Shown: positions 1-9,040, numbered from the stretch's first letter. The stretch is DNA of 40,499 nt from Actinomycetales bacterium UBA1383 (GCA_002305415.1 DBQX01000132.1:21186-61684); one strand, 5' to 3'. The notes: a model not told the origin generated them from the sequence alone. Numbers and translations: made by a program.

Positions 1-840
1 ATCATCGTGCAGCTGTACGTGGACGCGAGCGACTACACGATGGTGTGGGCGGACCTCCCGCGACCGGACGTGGCGGCGGTCTACCCGAGTCACGGGCCGG
101 ACCACGGATTCGCGATCTCCCTCGCGGTTCCCGACGGACAGCATCGCGTGTGTCTCTACGCGGTGAACACGGGCGCCGGCGCCAGCACCGTTCTCGGCTG
201 CGCCATCGTGGGCACGCAACCCCTGCCGGCCTGTTACTACGGCGACGTCCCCACGCGCTTCCAGGCCTACGACGACTGGTACCGCACGCTCCTCGACACC
301 ATCTACCTGCTGCCCTCGACCTATGCCCCAGGGGACCTGGTGGACACCGGAGCGGCGGGGCTGAACAGCGGGTACAGCGTCCGCGGCCTCGTGGTGAACG
401 ATCTTCGGGACATGGCCCAGGCGGCCAGAGCCGCAGGAGCACCGTTCGTGGTGACATCCGCCTACCGCAGCTACGCCACCCAGGTGAGCACCTTCAACTA
501 CTGGGTGAGCCGGATCGGCTACTCGGCAGCGCTCCTCACCGCCGCCCGGCCCGGGCACTCCGAGCACCAGCTCGGCACCACGCTCGACTTCACGAGCCCG
601 TCCGGTGTGGAGCCGTGGGACTACTCGGACTGGGGCACGAGCGCAGCCGGTGCCTGGCTGCGGGAGAACGCGTGGCGGTACGGATTCGTGATGAGCTACC
701 CCCCGATCGTGAGCCCGTCGGTCACGTGCTACACCTACGAGCCGTGGCACTTCCGGTACGTCGGCCGCCAGGCGGCGGCTGCCGTCCACAGTTCCGGCCT
801 GACACTGCGTGAGTACCTCTGGACGACCTGGGGAGGCTGA
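1..840 (+). CDS. VanY-type D-alanyl-D-alanine carboxypeptidase (5' end outside window)
   Basis: Peptidase family M15B protein, expected to trim the terminal D-Ala of peptidoglycan stem peptides outside the cell. The reading frame is already open at base 1, so I treat it as partial; the first in-window GTG (7) is probably not the start. An N-terminal stretch with HGFAIS and CLYAVNTG resembles the short beta-sandwich repeats that precede peptidase domains in actinobacterial secreted hydrolases. The catalytic part follows: SAYRSYATQ, then SEHQLGTTLDF carrying the first zinc His and Asp, and near the C-terminus EPWHFRYVG carrying the last zinc His. All expected M15B metal ligands are therefore present. 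A hairpin follows the stop. The number of upstream repeats and the signal peptide cannot be seen. Confidence 0.85.
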   Translation: MIVQLYVDASDYTMVWADLPRPDVAAVYPSHGPDHGFAISLAVPDGQHRVCLYAVNTGAGASTVLGCAIVGTQPLPACYYGDVPTRFQAYDDWYRTLLDTIYLLPSTYAPGDLVDTGAAGLNSGYSVRGLVVNDLRDMAQAARAAGAPFVVTSAYRSYATQVSTFNYWVSRIGYSAALLTAARPGHSEHQLGTTLDFTSPSGVEPWDYSDWGTSAAGAWLRENAWRYGFVMSYPPIVSPSVTCYTYEPWHFRYVGRQAAAAVHSSGLTLREYLWTTWGG

Positions 841-858
841 GGGCACCCGGGAAACCCG

Positions 859-888
859 GGAGGGCCGCCGCGAGTGCGACGGCCCTCC
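859..888. terminator. Bidirectional hairpin between vanY-like gene and fba
   Basis: GGAGGGCCG (859-867) pairs with CGGCCCTCC (880-888). The stem continues as CGC/GCG around a GAGT loop after one C-A mismatch. It sits between the convergent stops at 840 and 913, so it probably terminates both transcripts. There is no clear T tract. Confidence 0.55.
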
Positions 889-912
889 TGCTCGGGTGAG
901 CGGTGCAGGGGA

Positions 913-1935
913 TCAGGTCATCTTCCTGCCCGCCGAGCCCAGCTGCTGGGCGGCCTCGACCACCCGGGCAGCCATGCCCGTCTCGGCGGCCTTGCCCCAG
1001 ACGCGCGGGTCGTACATCTTCTTGTTGCCCACGTCGCCGTCCACCTTGAGGACGCCGTCGTAGTTGCGGAAGAAGTGGTCCACCACCGGGCGGGTGAAGG
1101 CGTACTGGGTATCGGTGTCGATGTTCATCTTGATGACGCCGTGGGATACCGCCGTGGCGATCTCCTCAGCCGACGAGCCGGAGCCGCCGTGGAACACCAG
1201 GTCGAAGGGGAGGTCCACCCCGTACTTCTCGCCCACGATCCGCTGGATCTCGCCGAGCAGCTCGGGGCGCAGCTTCACGGCGCCCGGCTTGTACACGCCG
1301 TGCACGTTCCCGAACGTCAGGGCGGCCATGTAGCGGCCCTTCTCCCCAAGACCGAGCGCCTCGATGGTGGCGATGCCGTCCTCGGGGGTGGTGTAGAGCT
1401 GCTCGTTGATCTCGGCGGCGTGGCCGTCCTCCTCGCCACCGACGACGCCGATCTCCACCTCGAGGATCGTGCGGGCCGCCTGGGAGAGCTCCAGCATCTC
1501 CTGCGAGATGGCCAGGTTCTCGGCCAGCGGGACGTTCGACCCGTCGTACATGTGCGACTGGAAGAAGGGCAGGCGGCCGGCCTTGACCTCCTCGGCCTCC
1601 AGCACGAGGAGCGGGCGCACCCAGGTGTCGAGGTTCTGCTTGGTGCAGTGGTCGGTGTGGAGGGCAACGGTGATCGGGTAGTTCTTGGCCACTTCGCGCG
1701 CGTAGGCGGCGACGGCCAGCGAGCCGGCCACCCGGTCCTTGATGTAGGGGCCGGAGGCGTACTCCGCGCCTCCGACGGAGACCTGGATGATGCCGTCGGA
1801 CTCTGCGTCGGCAAGGCCCTTGAGTGCGGCGTTGAGCGTCTGGGATGAGGTGACGTTGAAGGCGGGGTAGGCGAACTTGCCCTTCTTCGCGCGGTCGAGA
1901 AGTTCTGCGTAGACCTCGGGGGTTGCGATCGGCAC
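913..1935 (-). CDS. fba: Class II fructose-bisphosphate aldolase
   Basis: Zinc-dependent aldolase that interconverts fructose 1,6-bisphosphate with dihydroxyacetone phosphate and glyceraldehyde 3-phosphate in cytoplasmic glycolysis and gluconeogenesis. The N-terminus PIATPEVYAELLDRAKKGK, HTDHCTK with zinc-site His residues, HGGSGSS and NIDTDTQYAFTRP for phosphate and substrate binding are all present. I choose the GTG at 1935 (340 aa) over the ATG at 1947, because GGAGG lies five bases before the GTG and the ATG is part of that ribosome binding site. Family members usually begin M-P-I-A-T-P, which fits. It is a single gene, convergent with the carboxypeptidase gene. Confidence 0.96.
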   Translation of the reverse strand: MPIATPEVYAELLDRAKKGKFAYPAFNVTSSQTLNAALKGLADAESDGIIQVSVGGAEYASGPYIKDRVAGSLAVAAYAREVAKNYPITVALHTDHCTKQNLDTWVRPLLVLEAEEVKAGRLPFFQSHMYDGSNVPLAENLAISQEMLELSQAARTILEVEIGVVGGEEDGHAAEINEQLYTTPEDGIATIEALGLGEKGRYMAALTFGNVHGVYKPGAVKLRPELLGEIQRIVGEKYGVDLPFDLVFHGGSGSSAEEIATAVSHGVIKMNIDTDTQYAFTRPVVDHFFRNYDGVLKVDGDVGNKKMYDPRVWGKAAETGMAARVVEAAQQLGSAGRKMT

Positions 1936-2040
1936 GTGTTCCTCCATTGGTTGTGCGAGCGAGTGGCCCCGATTATTCCACCCGGACCCCCGGCGGGGGT
2001 AGGGCGATCGGTCCCGGGGGGAACGTGGGCGGCCCGGAAG

Positions 2041-2676
2041 TCAGAGGTGATGCTGTACCACCCAGGCCCACATGGCGACGGCCGCGGCCGCGCCCACGTT
2101 GATCGAGCGCGTCGAGCCGTACTGGGTGATGTGGAGGACCCGGTCGCATCCCGCGAGCATCTGCGGACTCAGACCCGCGGACTCCTGGCCGAACACCAGC
2201 ACGGCGTCCTCCTCCAGGGCAGCGCCCTCGAGCGGCACCGAGCCCGGCAGGTTGTCCACGCCGAGCACGTGCAGGCCCGCCCCGCGCGCCCACGTGAGGA
2301 ACTCCGCGGCCGAGTCGTGGTGCCGCAGGTGCTGGTAGCGGTCGGTGACCATGGCGCCCCGGCGGTTCCAGCGCCGTCGCCCCACGATGTGGACCTCGGC
2401 CACCGCGAAGGCGTTGGCCGTGCGGACCACGGAACCGATGTTGGCGTCGTGGGCGAGGTTCTCGATGGCGACGTGCAGGCGGTGGCGGCGGCGGTCGATG
2501 TCCGCGACGATCGCCTCGAGGCGCCAGTACCGGTAGCGGTCGACGACGTTGCGCGCGTCCCCGTGTTCCAGCAGGTCAGGGTCCCAGTACTCGCCGGCGG
2601 GCCAGGCCTCCGGGCCTCCCGGCCACGGTCCGACCCCCTGCCCGGGGATGGCGGCGCCGGCGTCGTCGAGCTCCAC
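2041..2676 (-). CDS. SpoU/TrmH-family RNA 2'-O-methyltransferase
   Basis: SPOUT-fold methyltransferase that transfers a methyl group from S-adenosylmethionine to a ribose 2'-OH of tRNA or rRNA. The three SpoU motifs are clear: NIGSVVRTANAF with the catalytic Arg, VFGQESAGLSP, and TQYGSTRSINVGAAAAVAM forming the trefoil-knot cofactor site. At 211 aa it is the usual size for a single-domain member. The GTG start directly abuts the TAG stop of the upstream lemA-like gene (codon ends at 2677), so the two are probably translationally coupled; no separate ribosome binding site stands out. The exact RNA target cannot be read from the sequence. Confidence 0.9.
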   Translation of the reverse strand: MELDDAGAAIPGQGVGPWPGGPEAWPAGEYWDPDLLEHGDARNVVDRYRYWRLEAIVADIDRRRHRLHVAIENLAHDANIGSVVRTANAFAVAEVHIVGRRRWNRRGAMVTDRYQHLRHHDSAAEFLTWARGAGLHVLGVDNLPGSVPLEGAALEEDAVLVFGQESAGLSPQMLAGCDRVLHITQYGSTRSINVGAAAAVAMWAWVVQHHL

Positions 2677-3276
2677 CTATGGACGCGGGGCGCCCGAACC
2701 GCCGCCCTGGCCGAAGTCCACCCGCGGCACGTCGCGCGAGGCACCCTCGGCCTCGAAGTAGGTGGCGCGGCGGAACCCGGTCATGCCGCCCACGATGGAC
2801 TGCGGGAAGGTCTCGAGCCGGGTGTTGAACTCCCGCACGTTCGCGTTGTAGTAGCGCCGCCCCGCGGCGATCCGGTCCTCCGTGTTGGTGAGCTCGGACT
2901 GGAGGGCCCGGAAGTTGGCGTCCGCCTTGAGGCTCGGGTAGGCCTCCGCGACGGCGAAGAGGCGGCTGATCGCCGCGGTGAGTGCGTTCTCGTTGGCCGC
3001 CTGCTCGGCGCGTGAGGTCGCTGGCTGGGCGGCCGCCGCCCGGGCCCGGGTGACCTCCTCGAACACGCCGCGCTCATGGCTGGCGTACCCCTTGACGGTC
3101 TCGACGAGATTCGGGATGAGGTCGTAGCGCCGGTGCAGCTCGACGTCGACCTGCCGCCACGCCTCCTCCACCAGGTTCCGCAGGCGCACGAAGCCGTTGT
3201 AGGTGGCGATGAACCAGAGGATCACCGCCAGCACCAGGACGCCCACGATCGTCAGCGTGAGCATGATCGGGTCCAT
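2677..3276 (-). CDS. LemA family membrane-anchored protein
   Basis: LemA-like protein of 199 aa with one N-terminal transmembrane helix (about residues 5-25) followed by a long helical domain facing out of the cytoplasm. Recognisable family features are YNGFVRLRNLVEEAWRQVDV, RRYDLIPNLVETVKGYA and, later, YYNANVREFNT. The function of the family is not well established. I start at the ATG at 3276 because GGGAGG lies seven bases upstream; the frame is open much further but that extension is antisense to pyrE. The Gly/Pro-rich tail ends exactly where the downstream methyltransferase starts. Confidence 0.9.
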   Translation of the reverse strand: MDPIMLTLTIVGVLVLAVILWFIATYNGFVRLRNLVEEAWRQVDVELHRRYDLIPNLVETVKGYASHERGVFEEVTRARAAAAQPATSRAEQAANENALTAAISRLFAVAEAYPSLKADANFRALQSELTNTEDRIAAGRRYYNANVREFNTRLETFPQSIVGGMTGFRRATYFEAEGASRDVPRVDFGQGGGSGAPRP

Positions 3277-3349
3277 CGTGGAACCTCCCGGGAGAAACGA
3301 AGGTGGCTCAATCCAACCACACGGGACTCCCACGTGGCGGATGCGGACC

Positions 3350-3913
3350 CTAGAGGCCGAGGTCGGCGAGGCTGAGGGCGAAGAGGTAGGGCAGGCCGGC
3401 GGCCTCGACCGCCTCCCGCGCCCCGGTGTCCCGGTCCACGACGACGGCACAGGCCACGACGTCGGCGCCCGCCTCCCGGAGGGCGGCGACCGCCTGCAGG
3501 ACGGAGCCGCCCGTGGTGGAGGTGTCCTCGACCGCGACCACGCGGCGGCCCGCGACGTCCGGGCCCTCGATGCGGCGCTGCAGCCCGTGGGACTTCGCCT
3601 CCTTGCGGACGACGAACGCGTCGATCGCGAGGCCACGCGACGCCGCCGCGTGCATGATCGCGGCAGCGACCGGGTCCGCCCCCAGCGTGAGGCCCCCGAC
3701 GGCGTCGATCTCGCCCGGCCCCACGCCGTTCTCATCCAGCAGGTCGAGCATCACGTGGCCGATCAGCGGGCCCGCCTCGTGGTGGAGCGTGGCCCGGCGC
3801 ATGTCCACGTAGTAGTCGGACTCGAGTCCCGAGGCCAGCCGCACGCGACCCCGGACGACGGCGAGGTCCCTCACCAACTCGGCGAGGCGCGCCCGCTGCG
3901 GATCGTTGCCCAT
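3350..3913 (-). CDS. pyrE: Orotate phosphoribosyltransferase
   Basis: Catalyses orotate plus PRPP to orotidine 5'-monophosphate in pyrimidine synthesis. The PRPP-binding loop VVAVEDTSTTGGSVLQA is intact, and SDYYVDMRRATLHHEAG and RKEAKSHG match the substrate and flexible-loop regions of type I PRTases. At 187 aa it is normal for actinobacterial PyrE. The ATG is preceded by AAGGAG at good spacing. It lies 13 bases downstream of a short-chain dehydrogenase gene on the same strand and is probably cotranscribed with it. Confidence 0.93.
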   Translation of the reverse strand: MGNDPQRARLAELVRDLAVVRGRVRLASGLESDYYVDMRRATLHHEAGPLIGHVMLDLLDENGVGPGEIDAVGGLTLGADPVAAAIMHAAASRGLAIDAFVVRKEAKSHGLQRRIEGPDVAGRRVVAVEDTSTTGGSVLQAVAALREAGADVVACAVVVDRDTGAREAVEAAGLPYLFALSLADLGL

Positions 3914-3926
3914 CTGCGTGACTCCT

Positions 3927-4700
3927 TCACATGATCGCCCGGGCCGACAGGGACGGCCCGGTGGCGGCCCGCACCGCCCACCGCGGTGCGGCCCGCAGCA
4001 GCCCGGCGGCCGCCTTGTACATGAGGGACGGCGTGCAGAGCACCCGGCCGCGCCGAACGGCCTCCAGTGACTCGGTCACCACCCGCTCCGCGGAGAGCCA
4101 CCCGAACGCCGGCCAGGCCTCGGCGTCGAGACCTGCCGCCGCGTGGAAGTTGGTACGGACCAGCCCGGGCAGCACGACCGTGGCGGTGACCGGAGTGGTC
4201 CGCAACTCGACCGCGAGCGCCTCGGTGAAGGACGTCACCCATGACTTGTGGGCGGCGTACGTGCCCATCAGCGTGTGCGCCGCGACGGAGGAGACGTTGA
4301 GGATGGCCCCGTGGCCGCGCGCGACCATCGCCGGGGCCGCGGCGTGCGACAGCACCAGCACCGCGCGGACCAGCACGTCGAGGGCCAGCTCCTCGCGCGC
4401 GAGGTCGCCCCCCACGAAGTTCTGCCCGAGGCCGAAACCCGCGTTGTTGACGAGGAGCCCCACGGGGGCGACGTCGGTGCGCAGCCGGGCGGCGACGTCG
4501 TCGAGGTCCGCGCGGACGGCGAGGTCCCGGGCGAGCACCTCGACTTCCACACCCGCCGCCTGCCGGATCTCCTCGGCGGCCTCCGCGAGCCGGTCCTCGC
4601 GGCGCGCCACGAGCACGAGGTTGTGCCGCGCGGCCGCCAGTTGCCAGGCGTACTCGAGGCCAAGGCCCGAGGAGGCGCCGGTGATGAGTGCGGTTCCCAC
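3927..4700 (-). CDS. Short-chain dehydrogenase/reductase (SDR family)
   Basis: Classical NAD(P)-dependent SDR of 257 aa with a Rossmann fold. TGASSGLG at residues 7-14 is the dinucleotide-binding glycine motif, NNAG sits near 85, a Ser pair at 137-138 and Y148-x3-K152 form the catalytic site. The start is GTG at 4700. The substrate cannot be predicted. It is the promoter-proximal gene of the pair with pyrE, but no functional link to pyrimidine synthesis is evident. Confidence 0.9.
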   Translation of the reverse strand: MGTALITGASSGLGLEYAWQLAAARHNLVLVARREDRLAEAAEEIRQAAGVEVEVLARDLAVRADLDDVAARLRTDVAPVGLLVNNAGFGLGQNFVGGDLAREELALDVLVRAVLVLSHAAAPAMVARGHGAILNVSSVAAHTLMGTYAAHKSWVTSFTEALAVELRTTPVTATVVLPGLVRTNFHAAAGLDAEAWPAFGWLSAERVVTESLEAVRRGRVLCTPSLMYKAAAGLLRAAPRWAVRAATGPSLSARAIM

Positions 4701-4767
4701 GCCCGCAAGCCTAGCCCGGGCCGTCTCGGGAGGCCGCCGGCTCCCGGGCCGTCCGCGTCCCGCGCGT

Positions 4768-4773
4768 TACCGT
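4768..4773 (+). promoter_or_regulatory. -10 element of a leaderless xthA promoter
   Basis: TACCGT fits the actinobacterial TAnnnT -10 pattern and lies exactly seven bases before the xthA ATG. No ribosome binding site precedes the ATG. Transcription would start at or next to the A of ATG, the usual layout of leaderless mRNAs in this phylum. Confidence 0.5.
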
Positions 4774-4780
4774 TGGGGGC

Positions 4781-5566
4781 ATGAAGCTCGCCACCTGGAA
4801 CGTCAACTCCATCCGCACGCGCGTGGACCGCGTGACGTCGTGGCTGGAGCGGTCCGGTGTGGACGTCCTGGCCATGCAGGAGACCAAGTGCAAGGACGAG
4901 CAGTTCCCGGTCCTCCCCTTCGAGGCACTCGGGTACGAGGTGGTCACGCACGGGCACTCGCAGTGGAACGGGGTCGCGATCGCGTCCCGGGTGGGGCTCG
5001 ACGACGTCGCGTTCGGCTTCGAGGGCATGCCCACGTGGGGTGACACGCCGGCGTCGGAGGCGCGGGCGCTCGGGGCCACCACCGGGGGCGTGCGGGTGTG
5101 GAGCCTCTACGTCCCGAACGGCAGGGCCCTGGGGGATCCGCACTACGAGTACAAGCTGGCGTGGCTGGCCGCCCTGAAGGAGGCCGCGGGGAGCTGGGTG
5201 CGGGCCGAACCCGAGGCGAAGATCGCCCTCGTGGGGGACTGGAACATCGCGCCGCTGGACCAGGACGTATGGTCCATGGAGTTCTTCGCGGGCGCCACAC
5301 ACGTCTCCCCACCCGAACGCGCGGCCTTCGCCGCGTTCGGCGAGGTGGGGTTCACCGAGGTGACGCGGCAGTTCGTGCCGCAGCAGTTCACCTACTGGGA
5401 CTACCAGCAGCTGCGGTTCCCCCGGAACGAGGGCATGCGGATCGACTTCATCCAGGCCTCCCCGGCCCTCGCGCGCGCGGTCACGGGCGCCTCGATCGAG
5501 CGGAATGAGCGGAAGGGCAAGGCGCCGTCGGACCACGTGCCGGTGGTCATCGAGATCGCGGACTGA
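4781..5566 (+). CDS. xthA: Exodeoxyribonuclease III (AP endonuclease)
   Basis: EEP-fold Mg2+-dependent nuclease that cleaves DNA at abasic sites and degrades 3' ends in base excision repair. Visible active-site motifs are NVNSIR at the N-terminus, AMQETK with metal-binding E34, YVPNG, VGDWNIAP and the C-terminal SDHVPVV with the catalytic Asp-His pair. At 261 aa it is full length. The gene is divergent from the SDR/pyrE operon and appears to be translated from a leaderless message. Its last 20 bases overlap the 3' end of a decayed PIN-domain gene on the other strand. Confidence 0.95.
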   Translation: MKLATWNVNSIRTRVDRVTSWLERSGVDVLAMQETKCKDEQFPVLPFEALGYEVVTHGHSQWNGVAIASRVGLDDVAFGFEGMPTWGDTPASEARALGATTGGVRVWSLYVPNGRALGDPHYEYKLAWLAALKEAAGSWVRAEPEAKIALVGDWNIAPLDQDVWSMEFFAGATHVSPPERAAFAAFGEVGFTEVTRQFVPQQFTYWDYQQLRFPRNEGMRIDFIQASPALARAVTGASIERNERKGKAPSDHVPVVIEIAD

Positions 5567-5811
5567 GCGCCCAACCCTCCCGGGCGTCCCGGACGTCCGT
5601 GTGGGCGAAGTCCTCCCCCTCGAAAAGGAGTGGCTCGCCGGTGGCGGCGGCCGCGGCATACGAGAAGCAGTCGCCGCAGTTCAGCCGTGCGGGGGAGCCA
5701 CTCCCCCGGCCGAATCGTGCCCACGCATCGCGGGCGATCGCGAGGTGGCGATCGTCGACCGGGTGGATCACCGGTGCGATCGCTGCCAGGAGCTGGTCCA
5801 GGTCCTTCCGT
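5547..5811 (-). pseudogene. C-terminal remnant of a VapC-type PIN-domain toxin
   Basis: About 88 codons in this frame read as the second half of a VapC ribonuclease: PARLNCGDCFSYA contains the conserved acidic position of the domain (usually NFGDCFAYA), followed by GEPLLFEGEDFAHTDV. The first half, which should carry the initial catalytic Asp in an M-x-x-D-T/S-A motif, is missing, because upstream of residue one lies the end of the serine hydrolase gene in another frame. There is no plausible start codon and no antitoxin gene. It overlaps the ends of both neighbouring genes. I read it as a truncated toxin left after loss of its partner. Confidence 0.72.
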
Positions 5812-6627
5812 TCAATCCAGCACCGCGTGGTCCGCGAGGATCGCATCCGAGAGCAGGGGCCACGCCTCCTGGTGCTCCTCGCTGAACGGCCTGGATCCCA
5901 CGAAGCAAGTGGCGAGGTGGACCCTGGGGTCCACCCAGAGGAAGGAGCCGGCCCACCCGAAGTGGCCGACGGTACCCGGCGAGTTGTTGTGGCCCGTCCA
6001 GTGGGGGTCCTTGTGGCCGCGGATCTCGAATCCCAGCCCCCAGTCGTTGGGTTCCTGGCGCCCGTAGCCGGGCAGCACACCCCGCAGGCCCTCGAACTGC
6101 ACGGTGGTGGCCGCCGCGAAGGACTCCGGCGAGAGCAGCGCGCCGTTCAGCACCGCCCTCCCGAATTCGGCGAGGTCCACGGCGCTGCCGCGCATGCCGA
6201 AGGCCGGCGAGCCGTACAGTTCGGCGCTGTCCATCCCCAGCGGCTCGAGCACCGCGGCGTGCGTCCACCCCGCGAAGTCCTCCCCCACCCGTGCCGCGAC
6301 GTGCTCGGCCGCCGCCTCGATCCCGCGGTTGGAGTAGATCCGCTTCGTCCCGGCCGGGGCCAGGGGCGCGCCCTTCTCGAACGGCAGGCCCGAGGCATGG
6401 GCCAGGAGGTGCCGCAGGGTGGACCCCTCCGGCCCGGCGGCGTCGTCGAGCGAGACGAGGCCACGGTCCACCGCGACGAGGCACGCGTAGGCAGTGACCA
6501 GCTTCGTCACTGACGCCCACTCGAAGACGTCCACGGGATTGCCGTAGGTGGCGATGTCGGCGGCGTGGTCCACCACCACGACGGCGACGTCGAAATCCAG
6601 GTCCCGGAGCGCGCGGAAGGTGTCCAT
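5812..6627 (-). CDS. Serine hydrolase, beta-lactamase/penicillin-binding-protein-like
   Basis: Beta-lactamase-fold hydrolase of 271 aa. S39-x-x-K42 (ASVTK) supplies the nucleophile and general base, Y98-S-N100 is the second catalytic motif, and HFGWAGS near the C-terminus stands at the usual third-motif position. Such proteins include D-amino peptidases, esterases and class C-like enzymes; the substrate cannot be told. I start at the ATG at 6627, giving MDTFRALRDLDF; the frame extends upstream as low-complexity proline-rich sequence that looks non-coding. No signal peptide is visible, so it is probably cytoplasmic. It is divergent from the beta-glucosidase gene. Confidence 0.85.
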   Translation of the reverse strand: MDTFRALRDLDFDVAVVVVDHAADIATYGNPVDVFEWASVTKLVTAYACLVAVDRGLVSLDDAAGPEGSTLRHLLAHASGLPFEKGAPLAPAGTKRIYSNRGIEAAAEHVAARVGEDFAGWTHAAVLEPLGMDSAELYGSPAFGMRGSAVDLAEFGRAVLNGALLSPESFAAATTVQFEGLRGVLPGYGRQEPNDWGLGFEIRGHKDPHWTGHNNSPGTVGHFGWAGSFLWVDPRVHLATCFVGSRPFSEEHQEAWPLLSDAILADHAVLD

Positions 6628-6740
6628 GGACCCAGCGTGCCACGCCGCGCCACGCCGCCGCGGCGAACAGGGACTCCCCGGCGCTGGCGGCGGTGGAGGA
6701 TGGTGCTCCTCACGTCCACGTGCCACCGACAGGAGCGTCC

Positions 6741-9026
6741 ATGACCGCGGCCCCCACCGACATCCCCCGCCTCGTCTCCGAACTCACCCTCGAGGAGAAG
6801 GCCTCGCTTTGCTCCGGCTCGGACTTCTGGCACACCCAGGCGGTCGAGCGGCTCGGCATCCCGGCCATCATGGTGGCCGACGGCCCCCACGGGCTGCGCA
6901 AGCAGGCCGAGGAGATGGACCACCTCGGCGTTGCGAGGTCCGTTCCCGCCACCTGCTTCCCCAGCGCGGCCGGCCTCGGCTCCACCTGGGACCCGGACCT
7001 GATGGCGCGCGTGGGCGAGGCGCTGGGCCGCGAGACCCGCGCGAACGGCGTCTCGGTGCTCCTCGGCCCCGGTGTGAACATGAAGCGCTCCCCGCTGTGC
7101 GGACGCAACTTCGAGTACTTCTCGGAGGACCCGCTGCTCGCCGGCGTGCTCGCCACCGCGCTCGTCCGGGGGATCCAGTCCCAGGGCGTGGGGGCGTCCC
7201 TGAAGCACTTCGCGGCCAACAACCAGGAGACGGACCGCCTCCGCGTGGACGCCCAGGTGGACGAGCGCACCCTGCGGGAGATCTACCTGCCGGCCTTCGA
7301 GCGCGTGGTGAAGGGCGCCAAGCCCTGGACCGTGATGTGCGCCTACAACAAGGTCAACGGGACCCACGCCTCGGAGCACCACTGGCTCCTCACCGAGGTG
7401 CTGCGCGACGAGTGGGGCTTCGAGGGCCTCGTGGTCTCCGACTGGGGCGCGGTGGATGACCGGGTCGCCGGCGTGGCGGCGGGGCTGGACCTCGAGATGC
7501 CGTCCTCGCACGGGCTGAACGACGCCCGGATCGTCGCCGCCGTTCGCGCCGGCGAGCTGGACGAGGCCGACCTCGACGCCGCCGCCACCCGCGTCCTCAC
7601 CCTGGTCGCGCGGGCCCTGGCCGCCCAGGCGGAGCCCGCCACCTTCGACGCCGCCGCCCACCACGCCCTCGCACGCGAGGTCGCCACCCGCACCGCCGTC
7701 CTGCTGAAGAACGACGGCGCCCTGCCCCTCCCGACGGACGCCGCGGGCACCGTCGTCATCGGGGAGATGGCGCGGACCCCGCGCTACCAGGGTGCCGGCT
7801 CCTCCCAGGTCAACCCGACCCGGCTGGAGAGCGCGCTGGACGCGCTGCGGGAGCGCGCGCCGGAGGTGGAGTTCGCCCCCGGCTACGTGCTCGCCGAGGC
7901 GGCCGGTCAGCCGGGGCAGGACCGCACGGACGAGGAGTTGCGCGCCGAGGCCGTGGACCTCGCCCGCGGCCGCACCGCGGTCCTGTTCCTCGGCCTGCCC
8001 GCCATCGACGAGTCCGAGGGCTACGACCGCGAGCACATGGACCTGCCCGCCTCCCATGTCGCGCTGCTCCGCGCCGTGCGCGCGGTGGCCGCGAAGGTGG
8101 TGGTGGTGCTCTCCAACGGCTCCGCCGTGACCGTGGCGGACTGGGAGCCGGACGCGGACGCCGTCCTGGAACTCTGGCTCGGTGGTCAGGCCGGCGGCGC
8201 GGCCGCGGCCCAGCTCCTGCTGGGCGAGGTGGACCCCTCCGGCAGGCTCGCGGAGTCGATCCCCGTACGCCTGGCCGACGTGCCCGCCCAGCTCAACTTC
8301 CCCGGCGAGCGCGGCTCGGTCCGGTACGGCGAGGGCCTGTTCATCGGCTACCGCGGCCTCGACGCCGTCGGCGCCGAGGTCTCCCACCCCTTCGGCTACG
8401 GCCTCACCTACACCACGTTCGCGTACGCGGACCTCTCGGTGGACGCCGCCGAGGTGACGGACGAGACGGGGGACGACGACGTCGTCGTGCGCGTCACGGC
8501 GCGCGTCACCAACGCCGGGGACCGCACCGGCGTGGCGGTCCCGCAGCTCTACGTGGGCCGGCCGGACTCGGCGTTCGCCCGCGCCCCCCGCGAGCTGCGC
8601 GGCTTCGAGCGCATCGAGCTCACCCCCGGCGAGTCGCGGGTGGTGGAGTTCGGCCTCACGCGGCGGGACCTCTCGCACTGGGACGTCGGCGTGCACGGCT
8701 GGGTGGTGGAGCCCGGTGCGGTGGAGATCGCCGTCGGGGAGAACTCGCGGGACCTGCCGCTGCGCGCGGTGGTGGACGTGGTGGCGCCCGTGGTGCACCT
8801 GCCGCTGCACGACCACTCCACCGTGGGCGAGTGGCTGGAGCACCCGGTGGGCGGGCCGCTCCTGCGTGAGGCGCTGGGCGGCTTCGCGGCCCTGCTGGGG
8901 CCGGATGCGGAGCCCGCCTTCGCGGCCTTCCTCGTGTCCCTGCCCGTGGTGAAGCTTCCGGCCATGGTGCCCGGCTCGGTCTCGCCGGAGCAGCTCGACG
9001 GCCTGCTGGCGGAAGTCGCCGGCTGA
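6741..9026 (+). CDS. Glycoside hydrolase family 3 beta-glucosidase
   Basis: GH3 enzyme of 761 aa that removes terminal beta-linked glucosyl (or related) units. Domain order is the N-terminal barrel with ADGPHGLRKQ, GRNFEYFSEDP, SLKHFAANNQE and the nucleophile D234 in VVSDWGAV; then the alpha/beta sandwich with TAVLLKNDGALPLP and HPFGYGLTYT; then a fibronectin type III-like C-terminal domain. There is no signal peptide, so it likely acts on imported oligosaccharides. The ATG is preceded by AGGAG at good spacing; the frame is open 16 codons further upstream without support. No sugar transporter is adjacent. Confidence 0.94.
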   Translation: MTAAPTDIPRLVSELTLEEKASLCSGSDFWHTQAVERLGIPAIMVADGPHGLRKQAEEMDHLGVARSVPATCFPSAAGLGSTWDPDLMARVGEALGRETRANGVSVLLGPGVNMKRSPLCGRNFEYFSEDPLLAGVLATALVRGIQSQGVGASLKHFAANNQETDRLRVDAQVDERTLREIYLPAFERVVKGAKPWTVMCAYNKVNGTHASEHHWLLTEVLRDEWGFEGLVVSDWGAVDDRVAGVAAGLDLEMPSSHGLNDARIVAAVRAGELDEADLDAAATRVLTLVARALAAQAEPATFDAAAHHALAREVATRTAVLLKNDGALPLPTDAAGTVVIGEMARTPRYQGAGSSQVNPTRLESALDALRERAPEVEFAPGYVLAEAAGQPGQDRTDEELRAEAVDLARGRTAVLFLGLPAIDESEGYDREHMDLPASHVALLRAVRAVAAKVVVVLSNGSAVTVADWEPDADAVLELWLGGQAGGAAAAQLLLGEVDPSGRLAESIPVRLADVPAQLNFPGERGSVRYGEGLFIGYRGLDAVGAEVSHPFGYGLTYTTFAYADLSVDAAEVTDETGDDDVVVRVTARVTNAGDRTGVAVPQLYVGRPDSAFARAPRELRGFERIELTPGESRVVEFGLTRRDLSHWDVGVHGWVVEPGAVEIAVGENSRDLPLRAVVDVVAPVVHLPLHDHSTVGEWLEHPVGGPLLREALGGFAALLGPDAEPAFAAFLVSLPVVKLPAMVPGSVSPEQLDGLLAEVAG

Positions 9027-9040
9027 GACCTCGCGCAACG

